9,296 nucleotides of DNA from Pseudomonadota bacterium (lineage in GTDB: Bacteria; Pseudomonadota; Gammaproteobacteria; Burkholderiales; Burkholderiaceae_C), in assembly GCA_023410975.1 (NCBI GenBank), contig JAEYPG010000111.1, positions 1 to 9,296 on the forward strand. The letters are read 5' to 3'. Below, one piece after another: positions 1 to 7,264 of this stretch. Within the stretch, counting starts at the first letter, position 1; each line of letters opens with the position of its first letter. A program made the position numbers and the translations under genes. Below the pieces are notes generated by a model. That model was not told where the DNA came from, ran no database searches, and saw nothing but the letters and a program-made list of their open reading frames with translations.

Positions 1-1475
1 CCGCCACCGTGGCCGCCGGCACCGTGGTCAGCGCGAACACGCTGCCCGAGCACTGCGTGGTCACCGGCAAGCTGAACCCGCGCACGGGCGCGGACGGCAA
101 GCCCTACTACATCGGCTTCGAGCTGCGCCTGCCCAAGGCCTGGAACGGCCGCTTCATGTTCCAGGGCGGCGGCGGCAACGACGGTGCGGTCCGCCCCGCG
201 CTGGGAGCGCTCTCGGGCGGCAATTCCCTTGTCGGGCTGCAGACCGGGGCGCTCGCCAAGGGCTTCGCGGTGGTCAGCACCGATGCCGGCCACCAGGGCA
301 CCGACGCCAGCTTCGGCCTGGACCCGCAGGCGCGCGTCGACCACGCCTACAACAGCTACGAGAAGGTGACGGTGGTCGCGAAGGAGCTGATCGCCCGTGC
401 CTACGGCCGCGCGCCGGACCGCTCCTACTTCGTCGGCTGCTCCGGCGGCGGGCGCCAGGCCATGCTGTTCCCGCAGCGCTTCCCGAGCTACTTCGACGGC
501 ATCGCCGCCAACGCGCCGGCCATCAAGGTATCTAGGGAGGCAACCATGGCCTCGGTGTGGAGCACCATCGGCTACCAGGCCATCGCCCCGGGCGGCATCC
601 TCAGCCAGGCGCTGTCGGACGCGGACCTGAAGCTCGTCGCCAACGCCGTGGCGCAGCGCTGCGACGGCCTGGACGGCGCGGTGGACGGCATCGTCGGCGC
701 CAACCCGTCGGCCTGCAATTTCGACCCCGCGGTGCTGCAGTGCAGCGGCAACGTCAAGACCGACAGCTGCCTGACGACCGAACAGATCGGCGCGCTCAAG
801 CGCGACTTCGGCGGCCCGCGCAACTCGGCCGGCCAGCAGCTTTACGCCACCTGGCCCTGGGACACCGGCATCGCCGGTGCGGACTGGCGCAACTGGCGCC
901 TGGGCACCTCCACCACCACCACGGCCAACTCGCGCAACGTCACGCTCATCGCCGCCGACGCGCTGCGGCTGGAGTTCCTCACGCCGCCCGACCCCACCTT
1001 CAACTTCATGGCGTTCAACTTCGACACCGACCCGGCGCGGCTGGATGCCTATGCGAGCATCTACAGCACCACGTCCACCGACGTGGGCGCGTACAAGGGC
1101 CGCGGCGGCAAGATGCTGATCGTGCACGGCACCAGCGACCCGATCTTCTCGGCCAACGACTCCATCGACTACTACGAGCGCCTGGCCGCGGCCAACGGCG
1201 GCGCGGCGGCCACCCAGGACTTCGCGCGGCTGTTCCTGGTGCCGGGCATGAACCACTGCGCCAACTCGGGCGGACCCGCCACCGACCTCTACGACTCGCT
1301 CACGCCGCTGGTGGAGTGGGTGGAAAAGGGCACGGCGCCGGATCGCATCGTCGCCACGGCCTCGGCCACCGCGCCTTGGCCCGGCCGCACCCGCCCGCTG
1401 TGCCCGTACCCGAAGATTGCCAAGTACAACGGTTCGGGCAGCGTCGAGGACGCAGCGAACTTCCGCTGCGAGTGA
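1..1475 (+). CDS. Tannase/feruloyl esterase family alpha/beta hydrolase, 5' partial
   Basis: This is a secreted-type serine esterase of the tannase/feruloyl esterase family, which cleaves ester bonds of plant phenolics and also includes MHETase. The reading frame is open to the left edge (codons start at base 3), so the signal peptide and some N-terminal residues are missing. Counting from the GTG codon at 9, the nucleophile motif GCSGGG places Ser145 next to Cys144, the acid is Asp377 in HGTSDP, and His416 is followed by Cys417 in MNHC. This is the CS-D-HC signature in which a disulfide joins the two catalytic loops. A CDGLDGAVDGI stretch (218-228) has the Asp spacing of the family's calcium loop. 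The gene ends with TGA at 1473-1475. A hairpin follows, and the next gene has its own leader, so it is probably not co-transcribed with the downstream pair. Family assignment is firm; the substrate is not determinable. Confidence 0.93.
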   Translation, partial: ATVAAGTVVSANTLPEHCVVTGKLNPRTGADGKPYYIGFELRLPKAWNGRFMFQGGGGNDGAVRPALGALSGGNSLVGLQTGALAKGFAVVSTDAGHQGTDASFGLDPQARVDHAYNSYEKVTVVAKELIARAYGRAPDRSYFVGCSGGGRQAMLFPQRFPSYFDGIAANAPAIKVSREATMASVWSTIGYQAIAPGGILSQALSDADLKLVANAVAQRCDGLDGAVDGIVGANPSACNFDPAVLQCSGNVKTDSCLTTEQIGALKRDFGGPRNSAGQQLYATWPWDTGIAGADWRNWRLGTSTTTTANSRNVTLIAADALRLEFLTPPDPTFNFMAFNFDTDPARLDAYASIYSTTSTDVGAYKGRGGKMLIVHGTSDPIFSANDSIDYYERLAAANGGAAATQDFARLFLVPGMNHCANSGGPATDLYDSLTPLVEWVEKGTAPDRIVATASATAPWPGRTRPLCPYPKIAKYNGSGSVEDAANFRCE

Positions 1476-1483
1476 TTCCACCG

Positions 1484-1517
1484 CGGGGCTGCCCAGGAGC
1501 GTGATCAGGCAGCCCCG
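1484..1517 (+). terminator. Hairpin after the esterase gene, possible terminator
   Basis: A perfect 10-bp GC-rich stem (CGGGGCTGCC at 1484-1493 pairing with GGCAGCCCCG at 1508-1517) encloses a 14-nt loop and begins 8 bases after the esterase stop codon. Its position suits transcription termination or mRNA 3'-end protection. No T-tract follows, so it is not a canonical intrinsic terminator. Confidence 0.4.
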
Positions 1518-1656
1518 GGACGCGCGCGACCACGAAGCAACACCTCATCCACCGGAGTCCGCTGAACAAGCCAGCCAAGCACCCTCATTTCCGGACGCTG
1601 CACCGCCAGGCGGCTGCACACAATCGCCGGCCACACCGTCGCGGCAGGAGATTGGA

Positions 1657-1719
1657 ATGGGCAGGACGGCGCTGCGGTTGACGAAGGACGATGGATGCCA
1701 GGTTATGCGGGCGGCTTGA
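1657..1719 (+). CDS. Possible 20-codon leader ORF overlapping the binding-protein start
   Basis: An ATG at 1657 follows a strong Shine-Dalgarno sequence (AGGAG at 1646-1650) with an ideal 6-base spacer. The frame runs 20 codons to TGA at 1717-1719, overlapping the first 25 bases of the binding-protein gene in another frame. The TGA also overlaps a TTG codon (1716-1718) in the binding-protein frame, the arrangement of translational coupling. The peptide (starting MGRTALRL) resembles nothing I recognise, has no run of one amino acid that would suggest attenuation, and may not be made. The alternative is a chance ORF whose ribosome site only loads ribosomes near the downstream start. Confidence 0.3.
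   Translation: MGRTALRLTKDDGCQVMRAA
1683..1688 (+). promoter_or_regulatory. Ribosome binding site supporting the binding-protein start at 1695
   Basis: GAAGGA lies 6 bases upstream of the ATG at 1695. It favours this start over the in-frame TTG at 1716, which has no comparable site. The TTG start would still leave a usable signal peptide, so the choice is not certain. Confidence 0.55.
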
Positions 1720-2819
1720 GGATCAGAACGCGCATCGGTACATGGGGCGTGGCGCTGGTCGTCTGGTGCCAGGCGCTGGCCGCCGCGTCGGCGCAGCCGG
1801 TCAGCTCCGCCGAGGCAAAGGGCGCGGTGGCCCGCGCCAGCGAGCGTGCGGAGCGCTGGAGCGGGCCGACCGATGGCCCGGCCGCTGCCAGCGGCAAGAC
1901 CGTCGTGCTGCTGGCCGAAGACCTGCGCAATGGGGGCATTGTCGGCCTCGCGCAGGGTGTGCGTGAGGCGTCCAGCCGCATCGGCTGGACGGTCAAGGTG
2001 ATCAATGCCGGCGGCACCCCCGCCGGCCGCGCGAAGGCGCTGGCCGACGCATTGGCCGCGCGGCCCGACGGCCTCGTGTTCGCAGGCGCCGACGCGCGCG
2101 AAAACAGTGCCGGGCTCGAAGCGTTCCGCGCCGCCGGCATCCCGGTGGTGGGCTGGCATGCCAGCCAAACGCCAGGCCCGATCGCCGGCACACCGGTGGC
2201 GATGAACATCACCACCGATCCGCTGGAGGTGGCACGCGTGACCGCGATGGCAGCCATCGCGCAGTCCGACGGCCGCGCCGGCGTGGTGGTGTTCACCGAT
2301 TCCAACTTCGGCATCGCGACGGCCAAGGGCAACGCCATGGCCGAGGTCATTCGCGCCTGTGCCCGCTGCAGGCTGCTCGAAGTGCGGGATCTCGCCATCG
2401 CCAAGGCGGCCGCGGACATGCCGCGGGTCACCCGCGAGCTGCTCGACCGCCACGGCACGGCCTGGACACACGCACTGGCGATCAACGACATCTACTTCGA
2501 CCATGCGCTGCCGGCGCTCACCGGCAACGGCGGGCAGCATCTGAGCCTGCTGTCGGCCGGCGACGGCACTCCGCCGGCATTTCAGCGCATCCGCACGCGC
2601 ACGTTCCAGACCGGTACGGTGGCGGAGCCGCTGCTCCTGCAAGGGTGGCAGGCTGTGGACGAGCTCAACCGGCTGTTCAACAACAAGCCGGTGAGCGGCT
2701 TTGTCGCACCGGTACACCTGGTGACCCCGGACAACGCCGATTTCGACGGCGGCCCGCAGCTGCGCTACGACCCCGACAACGGCTACCGCGAAGCCTACGC
2801 GCGCATCTGGAAGCGCTGA
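1695..2819 (+). CDS. Periplasmic sugar-type substrate-binding protein (type-1 PBP fold), orphan
   Basis: This 374-residue exported protein belongs to the type-1 periplasmic binding protein superfamily (ribose/LacI-like ligand domain). An N-terminal signal peptide is visible: Arg-rich n-region around 9-13, hydrophobic core around 17-30, and likely cleavage after Ala33 in AASA-Q. Cys25 is not in a convincing lipobox, so a soluble periplasmic protein is expected. The alternating beta/alpha pattern of a two-lobed binding protein starts near residue 68 with a KTVVLLAED strand, followed by repeats such as PDGLVFAGAD and the lobe-linking segment around VAMNITTD. No ATPase or permease gene is next to it. 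Instead a membrane GGDEF/EAL protein begins 32 bases downstream, apparently in the same operon. I infer a role as ligand sensor for that protein rather than in uptake. The ligand is unknown; import through a distant transporter is the alternative. Confidence 0.85.
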   Translation: MPGYAGGLRIRTRIGTWGVALVVWCQALAAASAQPVSSAEAKGAVARASERAERWSGPTDGPAAASGKTVVLLAEDLRNGGIVGLAQGVREASSRIGWTVKVINAGGTPAGRAKALADALAARPDGLVFAGADARENSAGLEAFRAAGIPVVGWHASQTPGPIAGTPVAMNITTDPLEVARVTAMAAIAQSDGRAGVVVFTDSNFGIATAKGNAMAEVIRACARCRLLEVRDLAIAKAAADMPRVTRELLDRHGTAWTHALAINDIYFDHALPALTGNGGQHLSLLSAGDGTPPAFQRIRTRTFQTGTVAEPLLLQGWQAVDELNRLFNNKPVSGFVAPVHLVTPDNADFDGGPQLRYDPDNGYREAYARIWKR

Positions 2820-2851
2820 TTCCCCGCTGGCCGTACCACCGCACCGCAGCC

Positions 2852-5632
2852 ATGTCCTTGAAGTTTTCCTTGCAGCGCTTGCTGCCGGCATCGTTGCGCG
2901 GACAATTCACGCTGGCCTTGGGCGCGCTGTTGCTGCTGATGCTCAGCGCCGGCGGCGCCAGCGTCGTCACGCTGCAGCAAGCGGTGGAGGACATCCGCAT
3001 GCTCACCGAGGTGCGGCTGGCCCACATGCAGCAGTCGCAGGAGATGCTGCGGCACACGCTGGCGATCGACCGCAAGACCGGTGAAATCCTGCAGGCCACC
3101 TCGACAGTACAGCTGGCGCAGGCGATGGCAGCCATCGGCAAGGAGCTCGACGCCTTCGACGCATCGGTGCAGCACCTCGGCGCTGATGCCGGCAACAGCG
3201 CGATTCTCGACCTCTACCAGGCGAGCCAGCTGATCCGCAACAGTGCCAACATCGTCGCGCAGTTGCGCGACAGCGAGCTGAGCCGGATGCCAGCGGCGCG
3301 CACGCCGGTCGAGCCGCGCGTCATCGTGCAGGTGCACGACGAGTTGCGGCACCAAACGGATGTGCTGGTGTCCTCGGCCAACGAGCAGTCGACCCGGCTC
3401 ACTCGCGACTATCGGCTCGCCGTGCAGCGGCTGGCCGAGACGGCACAGCGCACCAAGTACACCGTGCTCGTGCTGACGGGCAGCGGCCTCTTGCTGGCGA
3501 CCCTGATTGCACGGCTGCTCGGCCGCTTGGTGCTGCAGCGTCTGCACGGGGTAAGCCAGCGCCTGCTCGGCAAGCGAGCCGACCCGCCCGCGCCGATGGT
3601 GCCCGGCCACGACGAAATCAGCCGCATGGCGCATGCCGTCGAGTCTTTCCTGGTCGACCGCCAGCAGCTGCAGCTGCGCACCGCGCAACTCGTCGAGGCG
3701 CAGCAGCGCATCGAGACACGCAACCGGGAGCTGTTGCACGAAGTGCAGGAGCGGCAGCGCGCCGAGCACATGCAGGCCGAACAGGCCGGCGTGCTGGAAC
3801 TCATCGCGACCAACACGCCGCTGCCCCAGGTGCTGGAGCGCTTGTGCCGGCTGATCGAAACGCAGCTGCCGGACACGCTGGCGTCGGTACTGGTGCTGGA
3901 CGAGGACGGGCTGCATCTGCGCCACGGCGCCGGTCCCAGCCTGCCATCGGCGTACCGCGAGGCGATCGACGGCGTGGCCATCGGCCCCGCGGTCGGTTCC
4001 TGCGGTACCGCTGCGCACCGGCATGCACAGGTGATCGTGGAGGACATCGAGACCGATGCGCTGTGGGCGGAAGACTACACGCGGCTGGCCATCACGCACG
4101 GGCTGCGCAGCTGCTGGTCCTGGCCCGTGCTGTCGCACAGCAACACGGTGCTCGGTACCTTTGCCCTGTACAAGCGCATGCCCGGCCGGCCCGGTGCTGC
4201 CGAGGACGAGATGGTCGCACTGGCCATCCACCTGGCAGGCATCGCGATCGAGCGCCATGCGGTGCAGCAGCGCATCCACCACCTCGCCCATCACGACGTG
4301 CTCACCGGCCTGGTCAACCGGCTCGGCCTGCAGGAGCGGCTGCAGCTGGTGCTGGCGCAGGCCGCGGCAAATGGCAGCGGCGTCAGCCTGGCCTACCTCG
4401 ACCTGGACAACTTCAAAGTCATCAACGACAGCCTGGGCCATGCCGCCGGCGACGAGGTGCTGCGCGAAGTGGCGCGTCGGCTGCCAGGCAGCATCTGCGG
4501 CGCGGACACGGTGGCCCGCCAGGGCGGCGACGAGTTCCTCATCGTCTTCACCGACCAGGCCGGCGAGCCTGCGGCGCTGGCACCCCGGCTGCAGGCGTTG
4601 CGCGAGGCCGTGGCGCAGCCCGTGAGCATCGGGGAACGTTCCTACCGCGTCACCTGCAGCATCGGTGTGGCGAGCTACCCGCGCGATGCCCGCGACGTCA
4701 AGGACTTGCTGAGCTGCGCCGACATTGCGCTGTACCGCGCCAAGGACAGCGGCCGCGACGCCTTCCAGTTCTACAGCGCCGAGCTCGATGCGCATATGCA
4801 GCACCAGCTGGCGATGCGGGAGGACCTGCGCCAAGCCATCGAGCGCGACGAGTTGCACCTGGTCTATCAGCCTCAGGTGGATCTCGGGACAGGCCGGCTG
4901 TTCGGCGTGGAGGCGCTGCTGCGCTGGCGCCACCCGCAGCGCGGCATGGTCTCGCCCGCGGCCTTCATTCCGCTGGCGGAGAGCAGCGGGCTCATCGTGC
5001 AGATCGGCGACTGGGTCCTGCGCACCGCATGCCGCCAAAACAAGGCCTGGCAGGAGGCCGGGCTGCCGCCGGTCACGGTGGCGGTGAACGTGTCGGCGCG
5101 CCAGTTCCGCGAGGCCGATTGGGGGCGGCGCGTGGCCGCCGCGCTGGCCGACACGGGGCTGCAGCCCCAGCATCTGGAGATCGAGCTCACCGAGAGCATG
5201 ATCATGGAGAACATGGAACCCGCGGTGGCGCACATGCGCGCGCTCAACGACATGGGCGTCGGCATATCGATCGACGATTTCGGCACCGGCTATTCCAGCC
5301 TCGGCGCCCTCAAGACCTTCCCGCTGTCACGATTGAAGATCGACCGCTCCTTCGTGCATGCGATGCATGAGGGCGACGGCAGGGCGATCGTCGAAGCCAT
5401 CGTCGGCCTGGGCCACAAGCTGCGGCTGAAAGTGCTGGCCGAAGGGGTGGAAACGGTGACCGAGCGCGAGCTGCTCAGCGCCATCGGGTGTGACGAGATA
5501 CAGGGCTTCCTCTACAGCAAGCCCGTGCCGCCGGCCGACATCGAGCAGATGCTGCGCGCGCGGGATCAAGGCAGCGGCGGCCTGCCGGCCGCCGGCCGCC
5601 GCTGCCCGGCACTGGCCGCGCCTTCGGCCTGA
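2852..5632 (+). CDS. Membrane GGDEF-EAL cyclic-di-GMP signalling protein with periplasmic sensor, HAMP and GAF
   Basis: This 926-residue protein probably makes and/or degrades cyclic-di-GMP at the inner membrane. The order is: TM1 about 19-41, periplasmic region about 42-202, TM2 about 203-220, HAMP-like segment to about 275, Gln/Glu/Arg-rich coiled coil to about 310, GAF about 312-465, GGDEF domain about 475-635 and EAL domain about 650-900. The cyclase motif GGDEF is intact at 558-562, but the RxxD inhibitory site is lost (Cys549 where Arg is expected, Asp552 kept). The phosphodiesterase motifs look complete: EAL 687-689, VNVSARQF, ELTES, DDFGTGYS beginning at Asp808-Asp809, LKID, AEGVET with Glu864, and QGFLYSKP. 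The ATG at 2852 is preferred because the frame upstream lies inside the binding-protein gene and TM1 follows directly; its ribosome site is weak, so coupling to the upstream gene is likely. The net activity, cyclase or phosphodiesterase, cannot be read from the sequence. Confidence 0.93.
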   Translation: MSLKFSLQRLLPASLRGQFTLALGALLLLMLSAGGASVVTLQQAVEDIRMLTEVRLAHMQQSQEMLRHTLAIDRKTGEILQATSTVQLAQAMAAIGKELDAFDASVQHLGADAGNSAILDLYQASQLIRNSANIVAQLRDSELSRMPAARTPVEPRVIVQVHDELRHQTDVLVSSANEQSTRLTRDYRLAVQRLAETAQRTKYTVLVLTGSGLLLATLIARLLGRLVLQRLHGVSQRLLGKRADPPAPMVPGHDEISRMAHAVESFLVDRQQLQLRTAQLVEAQQRIETRNRELLHEVQERQRAEHMQAEQAGVLELIATNTPLPQVLERLCRLIETQLPDTLASVLVLDEDGLHLRHGAGPSLPSAYREAIDGVAIGPAVGSCGTAAHRHAQVIVEDIETDALWAEDYTRLAITHGLRSCWSWPVLSHSNTVLGTFALYKRMPGRPGAAEDEMVALAIHLAGIAIERHAVQQRIHHLAHHDVLTGLVNRLGLQERLQLVLAQAAANGSGVSLAYLDLDNFKVINDSLGHAAGDEVLREVARRLPGSICGADTVARQGGDEFLIVFTDQAGEPAALAPRLQALREAVAQPVSIGERSYRVTCSIGVASYPRDARDVKDLLSCADIALYRAKDSGRDAFQFYSAELDAHMQHQLAMREDLRQAIERDELHLVYQPQVDLGTGRLFGVEALLRWRHPQRGMVSPAAFIPLAESSGLIVQIGDWVLRTACRQNKAWQEAGLPPVTVAVNVSARQFREADWGRRVAAALADTGLQPQHLEIELTESMIMENMEPAVAHMRALNDMGVGISIDDFGTGYSSLGALKTFPLSRLKIDRSFVHAMHEGDGRAIVEAIVGLGHKLRLKVLAEGVETVTERELLSAIGCDEIQGFLYSKPVPPADIEQMLRARDQGSGGLPAAGRRCPALAAPSA
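5570..5606. other. Strong GC hairpin within the 3' end of the GGDEF-EAL gene
   Basis: A perfect 13-bp inverted repeat (5570-5582 pairing with 5594-5606; arm GGCAGCGGCGGCC) surrounds an 11-nt loop. It lies in the last codons of the EAL-protein gene, just before the convergent reductase stop. It encodes a Gly/Ala/Pro/Arg-rich tail outside the EAL fold. It could pause or end transcription from either side, but there is no T-tract. Confidence 0.5.
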
Positions 5633-5649
5633 GCCGAGGCTGCCTGGAA

Positions 5650-6900
5650 TCAACGCGTCATCAGCGCCGCCAACTCGAAATCTTTATCCGCCACCTGCTC
5701 CGGCGCCGGCGACACGCCCGCATCCAGCAGCTTGCGCGCCAGCAGGTGCATCTTGGCGTCATTGACGGAATCGACCGCCACCAGACGCCCGGCACGGTAG
5801 TGGAAGACCGAGAAGGCCGCGCCGCCCAGCTCGCCCCGCAGCGCCCAGGCATCGGCGCCGCCGGACAAGCCCGCCATCTGCAGCTTGCGCTCGTACTGGT
5901 CGGACCAGAACCAGGGCGTGGCGGTGAAGGGCCGCTCCTGCCCCAGCAGCGCCGCGGCGGCCGACTTGGCCTGCTCGGTGGCGTTGTGCACCGACTCCAG
6001 CCGCAGCAGGCTGCCGTCGGCCAGGCGCCGCGCGGTGTTGTCGCCGGCGCCCACGATGCGCGGATCGGAAGTGCGCGCGCAGGCGTCCACCACGATGCCC
6101 TGCTCGCACTCCAGCCCGGCCGCGTGCGCCAGCGCGTCGTTGGCACTCACGCCCACGCCAAGGACCACCAGCCCGCAAGGCAGCCGCCGGCCGTCGGCCA
6201 GCTGCACCGCCACGGCCTCGCCGCCCTCTGCCACGATGCTCTCGATGCGCGACTGCAGCACCAGCTCCACGCCGTGGCCGCGGTGCAGATCCGCAAACCA
6301 GTCGGACAGCATCGGTGCCAGCACGCGGCCCAGCAGCCGGGGACCGGCCTCCAGCACCGTGACCGGCAATCCCTTCTTGCGCGCCGTGGCCGCCACCTCC
6401 AGCCCGATGAAGCCCCCGCCGATCACCACCACCGGCTGCTGCTTCTCGGCGCAGCGAGCCAGCCCGGCGGCGATGCGGCTGGCGTCGTCGCGCGAGCGCA
6501 GCGGCAGCACATTGGATGCGTCCGCGCCCGGCAACGCCAGCGTGCGCGGCGCGGCGCCGGTGGCCAGCACCAGGCCGGCATAGGGCAGCGAGCTGCCGTC
6601 GGCCAGCCGCACCTGCCGCGCTTCGCGGTCAATGGCGACGGCCTGCGTGCCGGTGCGCAGCGTGATGTTCTTCTTCGCCAGCATCTCGGGCGCGCGCAGC
6701 ATCAGCTGCGCTTCGCCGATCTCGCCCGCCAGCCAGGCCTTGGACAGCGGCGGACGGTGGTACGGCCCGTGCGGCTCGTCGCCCAGCAGCGTGATCGGCC
6801 CGGTGTGGCCGCCGCTGCGCAGCGCCTCGGCCGCGAGCGTTCCGGCCTGCCCGGCGCCGATGATGACGACGGGGTCGCCGGCGGCGAGGACGGCGGCCAT
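5650..6900 (-). CDS. FAD-dependent NAD(P)H:ferredoxin reductase of the P450 system
   Basis: This 416-residue flavoprotein is of the putidaredoxin reductase/rhodocoxin reductase type. It would pass electrons from NAD(P)H to the neighbouring [2Fe-2S] ferredoxin in the cytoplasm. Visible are the FAD-binding GAGQAG (15-20), the PPLSK segment (50-54), the ATG hinge (113-115), a second dinucleotide motif GGGFIG (161-166) ending in Glu184, which suggests NADH preference, the second FAD motif GAGDNT (284-289), and a C-terminal reductase domain with PWFWSDQY from 329. The ATG at 6900 is chosen because AGGAG lies 5 bases upstream. A GTG at 6915 would add only five residues and overlap the ferredoxin gene. 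The ferredoxin stop lies 2 bases before the start, so the two are probably translationally coupled. It converges on the EAL-protein gene with 17 bases between stop codons. Confidence 0.94.
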   Translation of the reverse strand: MAAVLAAGDPVVIIGAGQAGTLAAEALRSGGHTGPITLLGDEPHGPYHRPPLSKAWLAGEIGEAQLMLRAPEMLAKKNITLRTGTQAVAIDREARQVRLADGSSLPYAGLVLATGAAPRTLALPGADASNVLPLRSRDDASRIAAGLARCAEKQQPVVVIGGGFIGLEVAATARKKGLPVTVLEAGPRLLGRVLAPMLSDWFADLHRGHGVELVLQSRIESIVAEGGEAVAVQLADGRRLPCGLVVLGVGVSANDALAHAAGLECEQGIVVDACARTSDPRIVGAGDNTARRLADGSLLRLESVHNATEQAKSAAAALLGQERPFTATPWFWSDQYERKLQMAGLSGGADAWALRGELGGAAFSVFHYRAGRLVAVDSVNDAKMHLLARKLLDAGVSPAPEQVADKDFELAALMTR

Positions 6901-6902
6901 GC

Positions 6903-7226
6903 TCACTCCTGGCACTCGGGCAACGTCACGGTGGCGCCGTCCAGTGCGGCGCTGGCCTTGATCTGACAGGCCAGGCGGCTGTTGGGGCGGCGCTCGGCGG
7001 CGACGTTCTCCAGCATGCCGAGCTCGTTGTCCTGGGGCGCGGGCAGCAGCGACATCAGCTTGTCATCGACGTAGCAATGGCAGGTCGCGCAGGCGCAGGA
7101 GCCGCCGCACTCGCCCAGCATGCCGTCCACGCCGTTGGCGCTGGCGGCCTGCATCAGGCTCCAGCCCTCGGGAATGTCCAGCGGGACGGGGTTGCCTGAG
7201 GGCTCTACGAAGGTGATCTGGGGCAT
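6903..7226 (-). CDS. [2Fe-2S] ferredoxin, putidaredoxin/adrenodoxin type
   Basis: This 107-residue electron carrier shuttles single electrons from the reductase encoded next to it to the P450. The cluster ligands fit the family pattern C-x5-C-x2-C plus a distal Cys: Cys40, Cys46 and Cys49 in the segment ECGGSCACATC, and Cys87 in LACQ. Two further cysteines, Cys44 and Cys51, lie in the same loop. The length and the opening MPQITFVEPSG match P450-partner ferredoxins, so the ATG at 7226 is preferred over an in-frame TTG at 7256 that would add ten atypical residues. The ribosome site is only moderate (purine-rich AAGAGA a few bases upstream). The gene is preceded by a hairpin-rich repeat that separates it from the P450 gene, and is followed 2 bases later by the reductase start. 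Confidence 0.95.
   Translation of the reverse strand: MPQITFVEPSGNPVPLDIPEGWSLMQAASANGVDGMLGECGGSCACATCHCYVDDKLMSLLPAPQDNELGMLENVAAERRPNSRLACQIKASAALDGATVTLPECQE
6906..6910 (-). promoter_or_regulatory. Ribosome binding site for the ferredoxin reductase
   Basis: AGGAG on the minus strand lies in the last codons of the ferredoxin gene, directly before its TGA (6905-6903). It sits 5 bases upstream of the ATG at 6900, which decides the reductase start over the upstream GTG. Confidence 0.75.
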
Positions 7227-7264
7227 GGGGGTCTCTTTCTTTACGCCATCAATCAATACGGGTT

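Noticed and set aside
1600..1617. Imperfect dyad around CCGCCAGGCGG in the gap before the binding-protein gene
   Set aside because: The arms match only with a one-base insertion, and the composition makes such matches common. No promoter elements around it support an operator.
1678..1683. TTGACG resembling a -35 box upstream of the binding-protein gene
   Set aside because: The matching -10 position would fall inside the coding sequence, past the start codon and its ribosome site.
2645..2851. 69-residue N-terminal extension of the GGDEF-EAL frame
   Set aside because: It lies largely inside the binding-protein gene in another frame, is Arg/Pro-rich, and would put a non-membrane extension before the first membrane segment. 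The ATG at 2852 fits the topology.
1545..2891. Long minus-strand open frame (448 codons) opposite the binding-protein gene
   Set aside because: No recognisable domain, spans an intergenic region and two gene boundaries, and is antisense to a convincing binding-protein gene.
2795..5233. Long minus-strand open frame (812 codons) opposite the GGDEF-EAL gene
   Set aside because: Its translation is low-complexity and His/Gln/Arg/Ala-rich with no family resemblance, while the plus strand carries clear catalytic motifs throughout. It is a shadow caused by GC-rich codon bias.
5746..6966. Plus-strand open frame (406 codons) opposite the ferredoxin reductase
   Set aside because: His/Gln/Arg/Gly-rich composition without motifs; the minus strand shows both dinucleotide motifs and the FAD motifs of a reductase.
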